In this document: positions 36,978 through 47,082 of the stretch, in pieces
Layout of the letters: the number at the start of each line of letters is the position of its first letter
How positions within the stretch are numbered: position 1 is the first letter of the stretch
Assembly (NCBI RefSeq): GCF_000187935.1
Contig: NZ_AEUT02000001.1
Coordinates: 2,100,481 to 2,164,480 of the forward strand
Reading direction: 5' to 3'
DNA from: Streptococcus parauberis NCFD 2020
GTDB lineage: Bacteria; Bacillota; Bacilli; Lactobacillales; Streptococcaceae
Length of the DNA: 64,000 nt
Translations under genes and position numbers: made by a program
The notes under the pieces: generated by a model
Told to the model about the DNA's origin: nothing
Seen by the model: only the letters and a program-made list of their open reading frames with translations
Databases searched by the model: none

Positions 36978-37014
36978 AAAAAAACAGATTTTCTATTTGA
37001 TAGTCTGTTTTTTG
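36978..37014 (+). terminator. terminator after pgi
   Basis: AAAAACAGA / TCTGTTTTT arms around a loop that itself contains an imperfect AT hairpin; T-run at the end. Confidence 0.75.
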
Positions 37015-37091
37015 TGTTCTCTTTTAAATCAAAAGGTGATTAGTATAGTTTTATAATGTCAATTCAAAAAAAGACTGACTTAATTAAAAAG

Positions 37092-37105
37092 TGAAAACGT
37101 TTTAA
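37092..37105 (+). promoter_or_regulatory. CcpA cre-like site before the glucitol operon
   Basis: TGAAAACGTTTTAA matches TGWAANCGNTNWCA except at position 13. It lies about 37 bases before the srlD start, in the promoter region; it would give glucose repression of sorbitol use. Confidence 0.65.
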
Positions 37106-37141
37106 ACTAGACTTATCAAATAAAGATTTAAGGAGAAACAA

Positions 37142-37942
37142 ATGACTGATTGGTTAAATATTTCAGGTAAGACAGTTTTAGTTACCGGAGCATCGTCTGG
37201 AATTGGTAAGGCAATTGTGGATGAACTATTAGAACTAAACGTTAATGTCGTCAATTTTGATATTGCGGATAATAATTTAGAACATCCCAACTATTTATTT
37301 GTAAAAGTAGATGTTACTTCTAGAAAAGAAGTAGAAGCTGGGGTTGATAAAATTATCGAAACTTTTGGAACAATTGATGCAGTTGTTAATAATGCTGGTA
37401 TTAATGTTCCTCGCCTTCTAGTTGATCCAAATGATCCACATGGACAATATGAATTAGATGACAAGACATTTGAAAAAATTACGATGATTAATCAAATGGG
37501 ATTGTTCTTAGTCAGTCAAGCGGTTGGACGAGTATTAGTAAAAAATGGTTCTGGTGTTATTGTTAATATGGCCTCAGAAGCAGGTCTGGAAGGCTCTGAA
37601 GGTCAAAGTGCCTATGCGGCAACGAAAGCAGCAGTCTATAGTTACACGCGTTCTTGGGCAAAAGAACTAGGGAAACATGGTGTTCGTGTAGTTGGTGTTG
37701 CTCCAGGAATAATGGAAGCAACAGGTCTGAGAACATTAGCTTATGAAGAATCATTAGGATATACTAGAGGGAAAACAGTTGAAGAAATAAGAGCAGGATA
37801 TGCTTCAACTAGCACTACACCTCTTGGTAGAAGTGGAAAATTAAAAGAAGTTGCAGATTTGGTAGCTTATTATATATCTGATCGTTCAAGTTATATTACC
37901 GGAATTACAACTAATGTAGCAGGTGGTAAAACGAGAGGATAA
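37142..37942 (+). CDS. srlD: sorbitol-6-phosphate 2-dehydrogenase
   Basis: Oxidises D-sorbitol 6-phosphate, delivered by the PTS encoded downstream, to fructose 6-phosphate. Short-chain dehydrogenase: GASSGIGKA cofactor loop, NNAGIN, catalytic Ser with SAYAATKAA (Tyr-x-x-x-Lys). 266 residues. First gene of the operon, RBS AAGGAG. The use of fructose 6-phosphate ties it to the pgi neighbour only by pathway. Confidence 0.93.
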   Translation: MTDWLNISGKTVLVTGASSGIGKAIVDELLELNVNVVNFDIADNNLEHPNYLFVKVDVTSRKEVEAGVDKIIETFGTIDAVVNNAGINVPRLLVDPNDPHGQYELDDKTFEKITMINQMGLFLVSQAVGRVLVKNGSGVIVNMASEAGLEGSEGQSAYAATKAAVYSYTRSWAKELGKHGVRVVGVAPGIMEATGLRTLAYEESLGYTRGKTVEEIRAGYASTSTTPLGRSGKLKEVADLVAYYISDRSSYITGITTNVAGGKTRG

Positions 37943-37965
37943 ATAAACAAAGAAAGAAGAGAGTT

Positions 37966-39831
37966 GTGACATTAGTTAATCGTTGGTATAAAATTATAGA
38001 CATTTTGGTGGCGCAACATAAAGTCGAAATTGATACATTAATTCAGGAACTAGATATCAGTCAACAAACATTATTAAAAAGTGTAGCTCAATTAAATGAC
38101 ATTCTAGATAACGATGTTGAAATCGTTCAAAAGAAAAATTTACTTGAACTTAGAGTTTATGATTATTCTAGACTTGAAAGTATTTTAGGGGGCAGTTTAC
38201 GAAAAACAAGTGATTTTAATTCTTCGACAAAACGGATAGCTTATATCATAAAACGTCTAGTAGATAGTATAAAACCATTAATTATTGATGATTTAGCTGA
38301 AGAGATATCTGTTAGTAGAGGGACAATCAATAAGGACTTAAAAATAGTAAAACAGATAGCAAAAGATTTTTCACTTGAAATTTTGAGTAAACCTAATAGG
38401 GGAATTGAAATTTCTGGAGAAGAATTAAACTTAAGATTAATCTATATTCATAAAGTGTATAGTCATTTTGAAATTGAAAATATTAATCATGAAACATTGT
38501 CATTTTTATTGAACTTATTTAAAACATTTAAAATCCCCAAAAAGATTCAAGAATTGTTAACAAAATCAATTTCAGTAGCTATCCTTAGGATAAAAAATAA
38601 TCATCATTTTGATAAACCAATTTCACTTTATAGTAATGAGGTTAAATCTAACGAATTGATGGAAGAGTTATTATTTTACCTAGAAATGAATTATCAGATT
38701 TCGTTAAGTCAATTTGAAAAAAATTTCATTAATTTCCCCTTGAATGTTCAGTATATTGAGGGGCTAAGTTATAGTGATTACTATGATGATAAGCTGTTCT
38801 CAATTTATCATAAAGCAGTGGAAAGAGTAAAAAGTAAACTATACATTAATTTTGATGAAAAGATACTATTTTCTGATATTCAATCACATTTAAAGTACTT
38901 AATCAATAGACTGATTTTCCATTTTCAAATCAATGATATCTTTCATGGTGAAATCAGATATAAATACCCTTTAGCTTTTGAAATGGCTAATGTAGCATCA
39001 GAAGTGTTGGAAGAAGAATTTGGTTATCTTTTACAACTCTCTGAAAGAAGCTACTTAGCATTATATTTTGAAATGGTTTTAAGGGAAAAGAATGAAATTA
39101 TTAAAACCACCACAAAGAAAATAGCAGTTGTTTGTACAACAGGTAGAGGGACTGCGAATATGATTTGTAGAAGACTAACTCAAGTATTGGGAAGGGACAT
39201 AGCTATTTCTCAGTTCTCTGAAGAGGACTTTAATCCTGAATTAGATGATAACTATTTTGCCATTTTTACAACCATTCCATTAAAATTTGCAAACTTAAAA
39301 TCTCCAGTAGTGCAAATTACAAACTTATTTGACGATCAATGGTTGCAGAATGAATGGCAACGTGTCAACCATTTTCATCAGAAAAATTTGGAAACGACCA
39401 CCTTTAAATTTTTAAGGTTAAAGCCTAGAGAAACTTATCAAGATTATTTGAAAGAAATGGCTAAACATTTACAAGAGACTCAGTTAGTTGATTTTGAATT
39501 TGAAGATAGAATTCTAAAAAGAGAAGAAAAACAGACAACTCAATTTGGTAATCTTGTTGCATTTCCGCATACTATTAACCACATAGACGGTAATATTATT
39601 CTAATGTTAGGTTTATTAGAGGAACCTTTCAAGGGAACTAACAACTTAGTAGAATTTATTTTCATGCTTGCTATTCCAAAAACAATTGAAGGCATAAAAG
39701 AAGCGGAATTACTTGAACTTTATGATGATATTTTTAGGATTGCAGGTAGTGATAGTTTAAAAAATGAACTAAGAAAAATTGATAATGAAGAAAGCTTTAT
39801 TAGTTTTACAAAAGATAGAGAGGTATTCTAA
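37966..39831 (+). CDS. gutR: glucitol operon regulator, BglG/MtlR family
   Basis: Transcriptional activator with PTS control, 621 residues: N-terminal helix-turn-helix pair (to about 130), two PRD domains (about 190-380), an EIIB-like domain with its cysteine loop VVCTTGRGTANM (about 382-393), and a C-terminal EIIA-like domain with the phospho-histidine context LVAFPHTIN (about 525). Unlike UlaR in this window, both PTS-like domains are intact. Start GTG 37966 behind GAAGAGAG. The stop overlaps the gutM start (TAATG). Confidence 0.9.
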   Translation: MTLVNRWYKIIDILVAQHKVEIDTLIQELDISQQTLLKSVAQLNDILDNDVEIVQKKNLLELRVYDYSRLESILGGSLRKTSDFNSSTKRIAYIIKRLVDSIKPLIIDDLAEEISVSRGTINKDLKIVKQIAKDFSLEILSKPNRGIEISGEELNLRLIYIHKVYSHFEIENINHETLSFLLNLFKTFKIPKKIQELLTKSISVAILRIKNNHHFDKPISLYSNEVKSNELMEELLFYLEMNYQISLSQFEKNFINFPLNVQYIEGLSYSDYYDDKLFSIYHKAVERVKSKLYINFDEKILFSDIQSHLKYLINRLIFHFQINDIFHGEIRYKYPLAFEMANVASEVLEEEFGYLLQLSERSYLALYFEMVLREKNEIIKTTTKKIAVVCTTGRGTANMICRRLTQVLGRDIAISQFSEEDFNPELDDNYFAIFTTIPLKFANLKSPVVQITNLFDDQWLQNEWQRVNHFHQKNLETTTFKFLRLKPRETYQDYLKEMAKHLQETQLVDFEFEDRILKREEKQTTQFGNLVAFPHTINHIDGNIILMLGLLEEPFKGTNNLVEFIFMLAIPKTIEGIKEAELLELYDDIFRIAGSDSLKNELRKIDNEESFISFTKDREVF

Positions 39832-40316
39832 TGAATAATATGATAATACTTGGTTTAGTAATGGTAATTGCATATATTCTTCAAATAATTTTTGGATTAA
39901 AACAATTAAAAAACTTCAATGAAACTTATTCTGAGTTAAGAAAAGCTGGAAAAGTTGCTATTGGAAAACGCTCTGGAAAAATAAAGGCTGGAACTATTGT
40001 TATGTTTGCAGTTGATAATAGTGGAAAAGTTTTAAAAGCTAAAAGAATGCAAGGTGTTACAATAATTGCTATGTTTAAAGATATGCCAAACTATATTGGG
40101 CAAGATATCCATTATCTGGATCATCATAATCCATTGGTTAGACAAGAAAACAAACTGTTACAAGCAGCAATTAAAGACGCACAGGAGTTGTTCTTAAGAA
40201 CGGAAGCAGGGTCATATGAAGACGTGTCTAAATACGGATCAGCATTTGATATGAACTTGCACGTTAAAGGTTTAATTTCAAGACTAAAATTACAATTAAT
40301 AAATAAAAGGAGTTAA
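39831..40316 (+). CDS. gutM: glucitol operon activator protein
   Basis: 161 residues; one N-terminal hydrophobic helix (IILGLVMVIAYILQIIFGL) then a soluble domain, as in GutM/SrlM proteins, which assist expression of glucitol operons. Overlaps the gutR stop by one base and lies 2 bp before the EIIC gene. Confidence 0.87.
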   Translation: MNNMIILGLVMVIAYILQIIFGLKQLKNFNETYSELRKAGKVAIGKRSGKIKAGTIVMFAVDNSGKVLKAKRMQGVTIIAMFKDMPNYIGQDIHYLDHHNPLVRQENKLLQAAIKDAQELFLRTEAGSYEDVSKYGSAFDMNLHVKGLISRLKLQLINKRS

Positions 40317-40318
40317 GG

Positions 40319-40870
40319 ATGGACTATATTACTAAATTTGCTGAAGGTTTTATGAAACTTTTTCAACTAGGTGGAGAAACCTTTGTCAGCTGGATGACAG
40401 GAATTGTACCTGTAGTATTGATGTTATTAGTAGCTATGAACGCGCTTATAGGATTACTGGGAGAAGAAAAAGTAAATAAACTTGCTGAGGTATCTGCACG
40501 AAATCCAATTAGTCGCTATATGATCTTACCATTTATATCAGCATTTATGCTAGGGAATCCGATGGCTATTAGTATGGGACGATTTATGCCAGAGTACTAC
40601 AAACCAAGTTATGTTGCCTCTCAAATGCAATTTTGTCACACATCAAATGGTGTTTTCCCTCATATCAATCCAGGAGAATTATTTGTTTGGATGGGAATTG
40701 CTTCAGGAATAAAGACATTAGGTTTGAGTCAGATGGAACTTGCTATTAGATACTTATTAGTAGGTTTGATCATGAACTTTGTCAGTGGTTGGGTGACCGA
40801 TTTTACGACAGCTTATGTTTCTAAGCAACAAGGTGTTACCCTAAGTAAAACAATTGAATTAGATAAGTGA
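40319..40870 (+). CDS. srlA: glucitol/sorbitol PTS, EIIC2 component
   Basis: Membrane half of the sorbitol channel (183 residues), with several helices and the conserved segment [16 protein letters not shown]. In this family the EIIC domain is split over two genes; the other part is in SrlE. RBS AAAGGAG overlapping the gutM end. Confidence 0.92.
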   Translation: MDYITKFAEGFMKLFQLGGETFVSWMTGIVPVVLMLLVAMNALIGLLGEEKVNKLAEVSARNPISRYMILPFISAFMLGNPMAISMGRFMPEYYKPSYVASQMQFCHTSNGVFPHINPGELFVWMGIASGIKTLGLSQMELAIRYLLVGLIMNFVSGWVTDFTTAYVSKQQGVTLSKTIELDK

Positions 40871-40880
40871 GGATTTTAAA

Positions 40881-41870
40881 ATGACATATTCAAGTATTCG
40901 AGTTGAAAAAGGAAGTGGCGGATATGGTGGACCACTAATCATAACACCAACTGAACAAAAACATAAATTTATCTATATTACTGGTGGAGGCGAAAAACCG
41001 GAAATTGTTGATAAAATTTCTGAATTAACTGGCATGGAAGCTGTTAATGGTTTTAAAACATCGATTCCAGATGAAGAAGTAGCTTTAGCTATTGTAGATT
41101 GTGGTGGAACACTACGTTGTGGCATTTATCCCAAAAAAGGAATTCCAACGATCAACATAGTCGCTACAGGAAAAAGTGGCCCATTAGCACAATACATTAA
41201 TGAAGATATTTATGTTTCTTCTGTAGGTATGAATCAAATTACTTCTACGCAAGAAAGTAAAGTTGAAAATATTAGTACTATCGAAGAAAAGAAAAAACCA
41301 ACTTTTGATACTAGTAAAAAAATCACTGAGCAACGAGCTGAAAGCAGTTTTGTAGCTAGGATTGGAATGGGCGCTGGTAAAGTTGTTGCAACATTTAATC
41401 AGGCCGCTCGAGAAGCTATTCAAACACTCATCAATACAATTCTTCCATTTATGGCTTTTGTATCATTATTAATTGGTTTTATACAAGGTTCTGGGGTAGG
41501 TAACTGGTTAGCTAAATTAATGATTCCACTTGCTGGAAATATATGGGGATTAATTTTAATTGGTTTTATCTGTTCATTGCCATTCTTATCACCATTATTA
41601 GGGCCTGGGGCAGTAATATCACAAATTATTGGAACACTAATTGGTGTTGAGATTGGGAAAGGTAATATTCCACCACAGATGGCGTTACCTGCACTATTTG
41701 CCATTAACACACAAAATGGATGTGATTTTATTCCAGTTGCCTTAGGTTTATCTGAAGCAGATGCTGAGACAGTTGAAGTAGGTGTACCTTCTGTACTTTA
41801 TTCTCGTTTCTTAAATGGGGTACCTCGTGTTGTGGTAGCTTGGATTGCAAGTATTGGACTTTATCAGTAA
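40881..41870 (+). CDS. srlE: glucitol/sorbitol PTS, EIIB-EIIC1 component
   Basis: 329 residues: an N-terminal EIIB domain (about 1-165; phosphorylated cysteine likely in [15 protein letters not shown]) followed by the second membrane part of the channel (about 175-329, [33 protein letters not shown]). Acts with SrlA and SrlB. 10 bp after srlA. Confidence 0.93.
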   Translation: MTYSSIRVEKGSGGYGGPLIITPTEQKHKFIYITGGGEKPEIVDKISELTGMEAVNGFKTSIPDEEVALAIVDCGGTLRCGIYPKKGIPTINIVATGKSGPLAQYINEDIYVSSVGMNQITSTQESKVENISTIEEKKKPTFDTSKKITEQRAESSFVARIGMGAGKVVATFNQAAREAIQTLINTILPFMAFVSLLIGFIQGSGVGNWLAKLMIPLAGNIWGLILIGFICSLPFLSPLLGPGAVISQIIGTLIGVEIGKGNIPPQMALPALFAINTQNGCDFIPVALGLSEADAETVEVGVPSVLYSRFLNGVPRVVVAWIASIGLYQ

Positions 41871-41909
41871 AAGAAGTATAATAAAATAAAATTTGAAAAG
41901 GAAAATAAA

Positions 41910-42275
41910 ATGGTAAAAGTATTTGAAACTAAAGTATTGGAAATTGGGTCAGAGGCTCAAAATATGATTGAAAACACAAATATGTTAATTCTATTTGGTG
42001 AAGGGGCTCCAGCTGACTTATCAGAATTTTGTTTTACAATTAATAATAAAGAATTGACTGGAACCATCATCAAGAATGGTAAGGTAATTATCGGGGAAGA
42101 AAAGTATACCATCACAGCAGTCGGAAATGTTGTTGAAAAAAATTTATCAAGTCTAGGTCACATTACACTTTCCTTCGATGGGAGTGAAGAGGCTTCATTA
42201 CCTGGCACATTGCATGTAAAAGGAGTCAATAGTCCGCATTTAGAAATTGGATCAATAATTCAAATAGACTGTTAG
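41910..42275 (+). CDS. srlB: glucitol/sorbitol PTS, EIIA component
   Basis: 121-residue cytoplasmic phosphocarrier of the glucitol EIIA family (LFGEGAPADLSEFCF near residue 30; SLGHITLSFDG with the likely active histidine near residue 83). Last gene of the sorbitol operon, followed by a strong terminator. Confidence 0.92.
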   Translation: MVKVFETKVLEIGSEAQNMIENTNMLILFGEGAPADLSEFCFTINNKELTGTIIKNGKVIIGEEKYTITAVGNVVEKNLSSLGHITLSFDGSEEASLPGTLHVKGVNSPHLEIGSIIQIDC

Positions 42276-42306
42276 TAGAAACAATACTTTTACCGAGATT
42301 TGAACT

Positions 42307-42345
42307 AAAAACCTACAGGTCGAAGATAGACCTGTAGGTTTTTAG
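42307..42345 (+). terminator. terminator after the sorbitol operon
   Basis: Perfect 15-bp stem AAAAACCTACAGGTC / GACCTGTAGGTTTTT around GAAGATA. Confidence 0.92.
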
Positions 42346-42431
42346 TTTTTTTATTGAAGTTAAATAACTTATTTCCCAAATTTTCTGATAATTTGTTATA
42401 ATAAGAAAACTAAGCACGAGGAGTTGGAAAT

Positions 42432-43130
42432 ATGACAGCACAAAAAATGACAGCACAGGAAATTATTGCATTTATCGGGAACGCAGAAAAGAAAACATCA
42501 GTCAAGGTAACTTATCAAGGCCAATTAGCAGTTCCACTACCAGAATCTGTTTTACAATTAGGTAATGTTTTATTTGGTGATTGGAAAGATGTTGAACCGT
42601 TACTAGCTGGCTTAACAGAGAACAAAGATTACGTTCTAGAGCAAGATGGTCGTAATTCTGCGGTTCCTTTACTAGATAAACGAGCTATCAATGCACGGAT
42701 TGAACCAGGGGCGATTATTCGTGACCAAGTTACGATTGATGACAATGCCGTTATCATGATGGGTGCAATTATAAATATTGGTGCAGAGATTGGTGCAGGA
42801 ACGATGATTGACATGGGTGCCATTCTTGGAGGAAGAGCATCTGTTGGGAAAAATAGTCATATCGGTGCTGGTGCTGTCTTAGCAGGTGTTATTGAACCGG
42901 CATCGGCAGAACCTGTTCGAGTTGGTGATAATGTTTTAGTAGGTGCAAACGCTGTTATCATCGAGGGTGTGCAAATTGGTGACGGTTCAGTCGTTGCTGC
43001 GGGAGCTATTGTTACCCAAAATGTACCAGAAAACGTTGTTGTTGCTGGTGTCCCAGCGCGAATCATCAAAGAAATTGATGCCCAAACCCAACAAAAAACA
43101 GCACTAGAAGAGGCACTCCGTTTAATCTAA
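42432..43130 (+). CDS. dapH: 2,3,4,5-tetrahydropyridine-2,6-dicarboxylate N-acetyltransferase
   Basis: Lysine biosynthesis via the acetyl branch: acetylates tetrahydrodipicolinate. 232 residues, with a left-handed beta-helix of hexapeptide repeats from about 85 to 210 ([24 protein letters not shown] and so on). Promoter is an extended -10, TGT-TATAAT at 42394-42402. RBS GAGGAG. It forms an operon with the deacetylase 17 bp downstream. Confidence 0.94.
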   Translation: MTAQKMTAQEIIAFIGNAEKKTSVKVTYQGQLAVPLPESVLQLGNVLFGDWKDVEPLLAGLTENKDYVLEQDGRNSAVPLLDKRAINARIEPGAIIRDQVTIDDNAVIMMGAIINIGAEIGAGTMIDMGAILGGRASVGKNSHIGAGAVLAGVIEPASAEPVRVGDNVLVGANAVIIEGVQIGDGSVVAAGAIVTQNVPENVVVAGVPARIIKEIDAQTQQKTALEEALRLI

Positions 43131-43146
43131 GAAAGAGAAGTACGAT

Positions 43147-44277
43147 ATGATAGATTTGCTAGCAACGAGACGACACTTACATCAGATTCCAGAAATTGGG
43201 CTAAAGGAAGTTAAAACTCAGGCATTTTTACTGAACATTATTAAGGAAATTAGTGATAATAAGCCATTTATTACAATTAAAACCTGTCAGACCGGAATTT
43301 TAGTCTATTTGAGTGGCTACGATCCTGAAAAGACAGTTGCTTGGCGGACGGACATAGATGGACTTCCTGTAAAAGAAGAGACGGGGTTAGAGTTTTCTAG
43401 CCAACATGAAGGCAATATGCATGCCTGTGGACATGATGTCCATATGACAGTAGCCTTAGGCTTATTTGAACGCTTATCCAAATATAAACCCAAAAATAAT
43501 ATGCTTTTCATCTTTCAACCAGCTGAAGAAAATGAGGCTGGAGGGATGCTTATGTATCAAGATGGTGCCTTAAACGAGTGGATTCCTGATGAATGCTATG
43601 CACTCCATGTTAGACCAGATCTTAAAGTTGGGCAAATTGCGACTAATACATCTACTTTATTTGCGGGAACCTGTGAAGTAAAAATTGCTTTTCTTGGAAA
43701 AGGGGGGCATGCAGCATTTCCTCATCATTCCAATGATGCCTTAATCGCTGCCGCATATTTCCTGACACAAGTTCAAACCATAGTTAGTCGCAACGTTGAC
43801 CCAATCGAAGGCGCTGTAGTGACCTTTGGATCAATGCATGCAGGAACGACCAGCAATATTATCTCTGAACGGGCGGACTTACATGGGACAATCCGTACCT
43901 TAACGCAAGAGATGAGTATATTAACACAAAAACGAATTCAGACCATAGCAGAAGGCGTTGCAGCCAGCTTTGATTTGGAAGTTCAGATTGAATTAAAACA
44001 AGGAGGTTATCTCCCAGTTGAAAACAATCCGGAGTTAGCTAAGAACTTGATGGCATTTTTCAAAAAACGTGAATCTGTAGACTTAATTGAATGTTTACCA
44101 GCGATGACTGGCGAAGATTTTGGCTTCTTACTGAGCAAAATTCCAGGAGTGATGTTCTGGCTCGGTGTTGAAACCCCTTTTCCACTGCACCATGCTAAGA
44201 TGAGTCCAAACGAAGAGGCCCTTACTTTTGCGGTCAAAGAAGTAGGTGCATTTCTAGATAACTTAATTAATGGATAA
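43147..44277 (+). CDS. dapL: N-acetyldiaminopimelate deacetylase
   Basis: M20 metallopeptidase-family amidohydrolase, 376 residues, removing acetate from N-acetyl-LL-diaminopimelate. Metal motifs [15 protein letters not shown] near residue 95 and [10 protein letters not shown] near 127; dimerisation-domain histidine in [10 protein letters not shown]. Adjacent to dapH, so the assignment rests on both family and context. The symbol varies between annotations (ykuR-like). Confidence 0.9.
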   Translation: MIDLLATRRHLHQIPEIGLKEVKTQAFLLNIIKEISDNKPFITIKTCQTGILVYLSGYDPEKTVAWRTDIDGLPVKEETGLEFSSQHEGNMHACGHDVHMTVALGLFERLSKYKPKNNMLFIFQPAEENEAGGMLMYQDGALNEWIPDECYALHVRPDLKVGQIATNTSTLFAGTCEVKIAFLGKGGHAAFPHHSNDALIAAAYFLTQVQTIVSRNVDPIEGAVVTFGSMHAGTTSNIISERADLHGTIRTLTQEMSILTQKRIQTIAEGVAASFDLEVQIELKQGGYLPVENNPELAKNLMAFFKKRESVDLIECLPAMTGEDFGFLLSKIPGVMFWLGVETPFPLHHAKMSPNEEALTFAVKEVGAFLDNLING

Positions 44278-44280
44278 TGA

Positions 44281-44318
44281 AAAAAACTACCTAGTTATAT
44301 CAAACTAGGTAGTTTTTT
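44281..44318 (+). terminator. terminator after the dap operon
   Basis: 16-bp stem AAAAAACTACCTAGTT / AACTAGGTAGTTTTTT with a six-base loop; also works on the minus strand. Confidence 0.92.
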
Positions 44319-44376
44319 ATATTATTTTTAAAAAAATGACAAGGTCAAGTTCTAAATTTTTACATCAAAACTTGGT

Positions 44377-44405
44377 TTGAAAGTCGCCTGTCTCTTTACT
44401 ATAAT
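44377..44405 (+). promoter_or_regulatory. hasA promoter
   Basis: TTGAAA (44377-44382), exactly 17 bp, TATAAT (44400-44405). Start of transcription would be near 44412, leaving a leader of about 53 bases before the hasA RBS AGAGAGG. In S. pyogenes the capsule promoter is repressed by CovR; no site can be assigned here with certainty. Confidence 0.8.
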
Positions 44406-44464
44406 AATTTTTAGTTTGTGACTTCGTTTGCTGATGGAGTCAAAATAAATAAAGAGAGGTAACA

Positions 44465-45721
44465 ATGGAAAAAATTAAAAATGCAATTACTTTCGTCACT
44501 TTCATAGTATTGTGGACGCTTTTAATAATGCTCAATGTCTTTGTTTTTGGGACAAAAGGAAGTCTAGCTGTTTATGGTATAGTCTTAATGGTTTATCTTT
44601 CTGTTAAGATGGGTCTATCATTTCTCTATCGTCCTTATAAAGGACAAGCTGGTCAGTATCATGTGGCGGCAATTATCCCTTCCTATAATGAAGATGGACA
44701 ATCTTTACTTGAAACACTGAAAAGTGTTGAGGCGCAAAATTACCCAATCAGAGAAATTTATGTGATTGATGATGGAAGTGCGGATATATCAGGAATAAGT
44801 AAGATTGAAGACTATGTAAATAGTAACAATAAAGCTGATAAAATTATCGTTAAGCGACTAGAACAAAATGTTGGGAAGCGTCATGCTCAGTCTTGGGCTT
44901 TTGAACGATCAAAAGCAGATGTTTTCTTAACAGTTGACTCAGATACCTATATCTATCCAAATGCCTTAGAAGAGCTATTAAAGACCTTCAATGATAATCG
45001 AGTTTATGCAGCAACTGGGCATCTAAACGCTCGTAATCGAGATATTAACCTATTAACACGTTTAACAGATATCCGTTATGACAATGCCTTTGGTGTCGAG
45101 CGTGCGGCTCAATCTGTGACAGGGAATATCTTAGTTTGTTCGGGGCCTTTAAGTATTTATCGTCGCCAAGTTGTTGTTCCTAACATCAAACGTTATACCA
45201 GTCAAACTTTCTTAGGTGTTCCGGTGAGCATTGGTGATGACAGGTGTCTAACCAATTATGCAACTGACTTAGGGAAGACCGTTTATCAATCAACTGCTCG
45301 TTGCGATACAGATGTTCCTCATCAGTTCAAAACATACCTAAAACAACAGAATCGTTGGAATAAATCTTTCTTTAGAGAATCATTAATCTCAGTTAAAAAA
45401 CTATTATCTTGTCCACTGGTCGCAGTTTGGACAACTGTTGAAGTATCAATGTTTATCATGTTGATCTATTCAATCTGTAATTTAGTGATTGGTGAAGTAC
45501 AAGCTTTTTCATGGCAAAAATTACTAGCCTTTCTACTAATCATTTTTATTGTCGCCCTGTGCCGAAACGTTCATTACATGGTTAAGCACCCTCTTGCATT
45601 TCTATTATCACCTTTTTATGGCTTGCTTCACCTTTTTGTCTTGCAGCCACTTAAGCTCTATTCACTATTAACCATTAGAAATGCTGACTGGGGAACTCGA
45701 AAAAAAGAATCTCTTACTTAA
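44465..45721 (+). CDS. hasA: hyaluronan synthase
   Basis: Class I membrane glycosyltransferase that alternately adds GlcNAc and glucuronate and extrudes the hyaluronan capsule. 418 residues. Two N-terminal helices, GT2 catalytic core with IPSYNEDGQSLLETL, DDGSAD, the DSDTYIY donor-site motif, SGPLSIYR, GDDRCLTNYA, and the processivity motif QQNRW; then four to five C-terminal helices. Directly followed by hasB in one transcript. Capsule is anti-phagocytic in streptococci. Confidence 0.97.
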   Translation: MEKIKNAITFVTFIVLWTLLIMLNVFVFGTKGSLAVYGIVLMVYLSVKMGLSFLYRPYKGQAGQYHVAAIIPSYNEDGQSLLETLKSVEAQNYPIREIYVIDDGSADISGISKIEDYVNSNNKADKIIVKRLEQNVGKRHAQSWAFERSKADVFLTVDSDTYIYPNALEELLKTFNDNRVYAATGHLNARNRDINLLTRLTDIRYDNAFGVERAAQSVTGNILVCSGPLSIYRRQVVVPNIKRYTSQTFLGVPVSIGDDRCLTNYATDLGKTVYQSTARCDTDVPHQFKTYLKQQNRWNKSFFRESLISVKKLLSCPLVAVWTTVEVSMFIMLIYSICNLVIGEVQAFSWQKLLAFLLIIFIVALCRNVHYMVKHPLAFLLSPFYGLLHLFVLQPLKLYSLLTIRNADWGTRKKESLT

Positions 45722-45746
45722 TTATTCGTAGAAAGGAAAAAAAGAA

Positions 45747-46952
45747 TTGAAAATTACTGTTGCCGGTTCCGGATATGTTGGTTTATCCTTAGGTGTCTTA
45801 CTTGCACAAACTAATCCCGTAACCATCGTTGATATTGTTGAAGAAAAAGTAAAATTAATTAATCAAAGAAAATCACCAATTCAAGATAAGGAAATCGAAA
45901 GTTATTTAGCTGAAAAGCCTTTATCTCTCACCGCTACCTTAGATGGTGATTCGGCTTATAGCCAAGCAGATTTAATTATTGTTGCCACACCAACAAATTA
46001 CAATAGTGATATTGATTTCTTTGATACAAAACATGTTGAAGCCGTTATTTCACAGGCATTAAAAGTCAATGATAAAGCAATTATTGTTATTAAATCAACC
46101 ATCCCGATGGGCTTTATCAAACAAGTCAGAGAACAATTTAAGACGGATAGAATTATTTTTAGTCCAGAATTTTTAAGAGAATCAAAAGCTTTACATGATA
46201 ATTTACATCCCAGTCGAATTATTGTTTCTTATGAGAAAGAGGATTCAGCTGCGACAATAGAAGCTGCTAGAGAATTTGGAAAGCTTCTCAAAGAAGCTGC
46301 CTTAACTAAGGAAGTCCCACTTCTTTTTATGGGAACTGATGAGGCCGAGGCGGTTAAGCTATTTGCCAATACTTATTTAGCTATGCGAGTTTCTTACTTC
46401 AATGAATTAGATACCTATGCTGAGGCAAAAGGCTTGGATGTACAACGTGTTATTGAAGGTATCTGTCGCGATAGACGAATTGGTGAACATTATAATAATC
46501 CATCATTTGGTTACGGTGGCTATTGCTTACCAAAAGATACTAAGCAGTTATTAGCTAATTACAAAGATACACCGCAAGCTTTAATATCTGCCATCGTTGC
46601 TTCAAATCAAAAACGTAAGGAGTTTATTGCCGAGCGGATTAAGGAACTGCTAAAGGATCGAGATGAAAATGACAAGGAACCAACTGTTGGGGTTCATCGT
46701 TTAATTATGAAAAGTAACTCAGATAACTTTAGAGAAAGTGCTATCAAAGACGTGATGGATTTATTAAGTTCTTATCAAATCCGAGTGCTAATTTATGAAC
46801 CAATGTTGGAAGAGGAACTAGACTATGAGGTCACTAAAAATTTAGATAGCTTTAAAAAAGAATCTACAATCATTGTTTCTAATCGCTTTGATCGTTCATT
46901 AGCTGATGTTGGCCATAAAGTATATACGCGAGATATTTTCGGAATTGATTAA
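45747..46952 (+). CDS. hasB: UDP-glucose 6-dehydrogenase
   Basis: Two-step NAD-dependent oxidation of UDP-glucose to UDP-glucuronate, the second hyaluronan precursor. 401 residues. Rossmann [10 protein letters not shown] at the N-terminus, catalytic cysteine in [11 protein letters not shown] near residue 259. Start is TTG 45747 behind GAAAGGA. 25 bp after hasA. No hasC follows; its product supply comes from the separately encoded gene at 49784. Confidence 0.96.
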   Translation: MKITVAGSGYVGLSLGVLLAQTNPVTIVDIVEEKVKLINQRKSPIQDKEIESYLAEKPLSLTATLDGDSAYSQADLIIVATPTNYNSDIDFFDTKHVEAVISQALKVNDKAIIVIKSTIPMGFIKQVREQFKTDRIIFSPEFLRESKALHDNLHPSRIIVSYEKEDSAATIEAAREFGKLLKEAALTKEVPLLFMGTDEAEAVKLFANTYLAMRVSYFNELDTYAEAKGLDVQRVIEGICRDRRIGEHYNNPSFGYGGYCLPKDTKQLLANYKDTPQALISAIVASNQKRKEFIAERIKELLKDRDENDKEPTVGVHRLIMKSNSDNFRESAIKDVMDLLSSYQIRVLIYEPMLEEELDYEVTKNLDSFKKESTIIVSNRFDRSLADVGHKVYTRDIFGID

Positions 46953-46991
46953 TTTTTTGTAAAAAAATAGGACACCTATGAGGGAGGTGTC
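46953..46991 (-). terminator. terminator downstream of the MATE gene, facing hasB
   Basis: AGGACACCT (46967-46975) and AGGTGTCCT (46983-46991). On the minus strand the hairpin is followed by a T7 run, so it ends the MATE transcript; on the plus strand the T-run is lacking, so hasB read-through is less well stopped. A second imperfect palindrome, GGGTAG / CTACCC, lies at 47008-47036. Confidence 0.7.
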
Positions 46992-47082
46992 CTGGAGATT
47001 TATGAAAAGGGTAGGTCAGATTACTCTTTCTACCCCACGGTCTGGGTAAACCGTTGTTTAGGATATAACTATGATAATACAC

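Noticed and set aside
46993..47080. Possible riboswitch or RNA element between hasB and the MATE gene
   Set aside because: Only imperfect palindromes (GGGTAG/CTACCC, CGGT/ACCG) are present and the region lies downstream of both genes; a 3' untranslated region with a terminator explains it.
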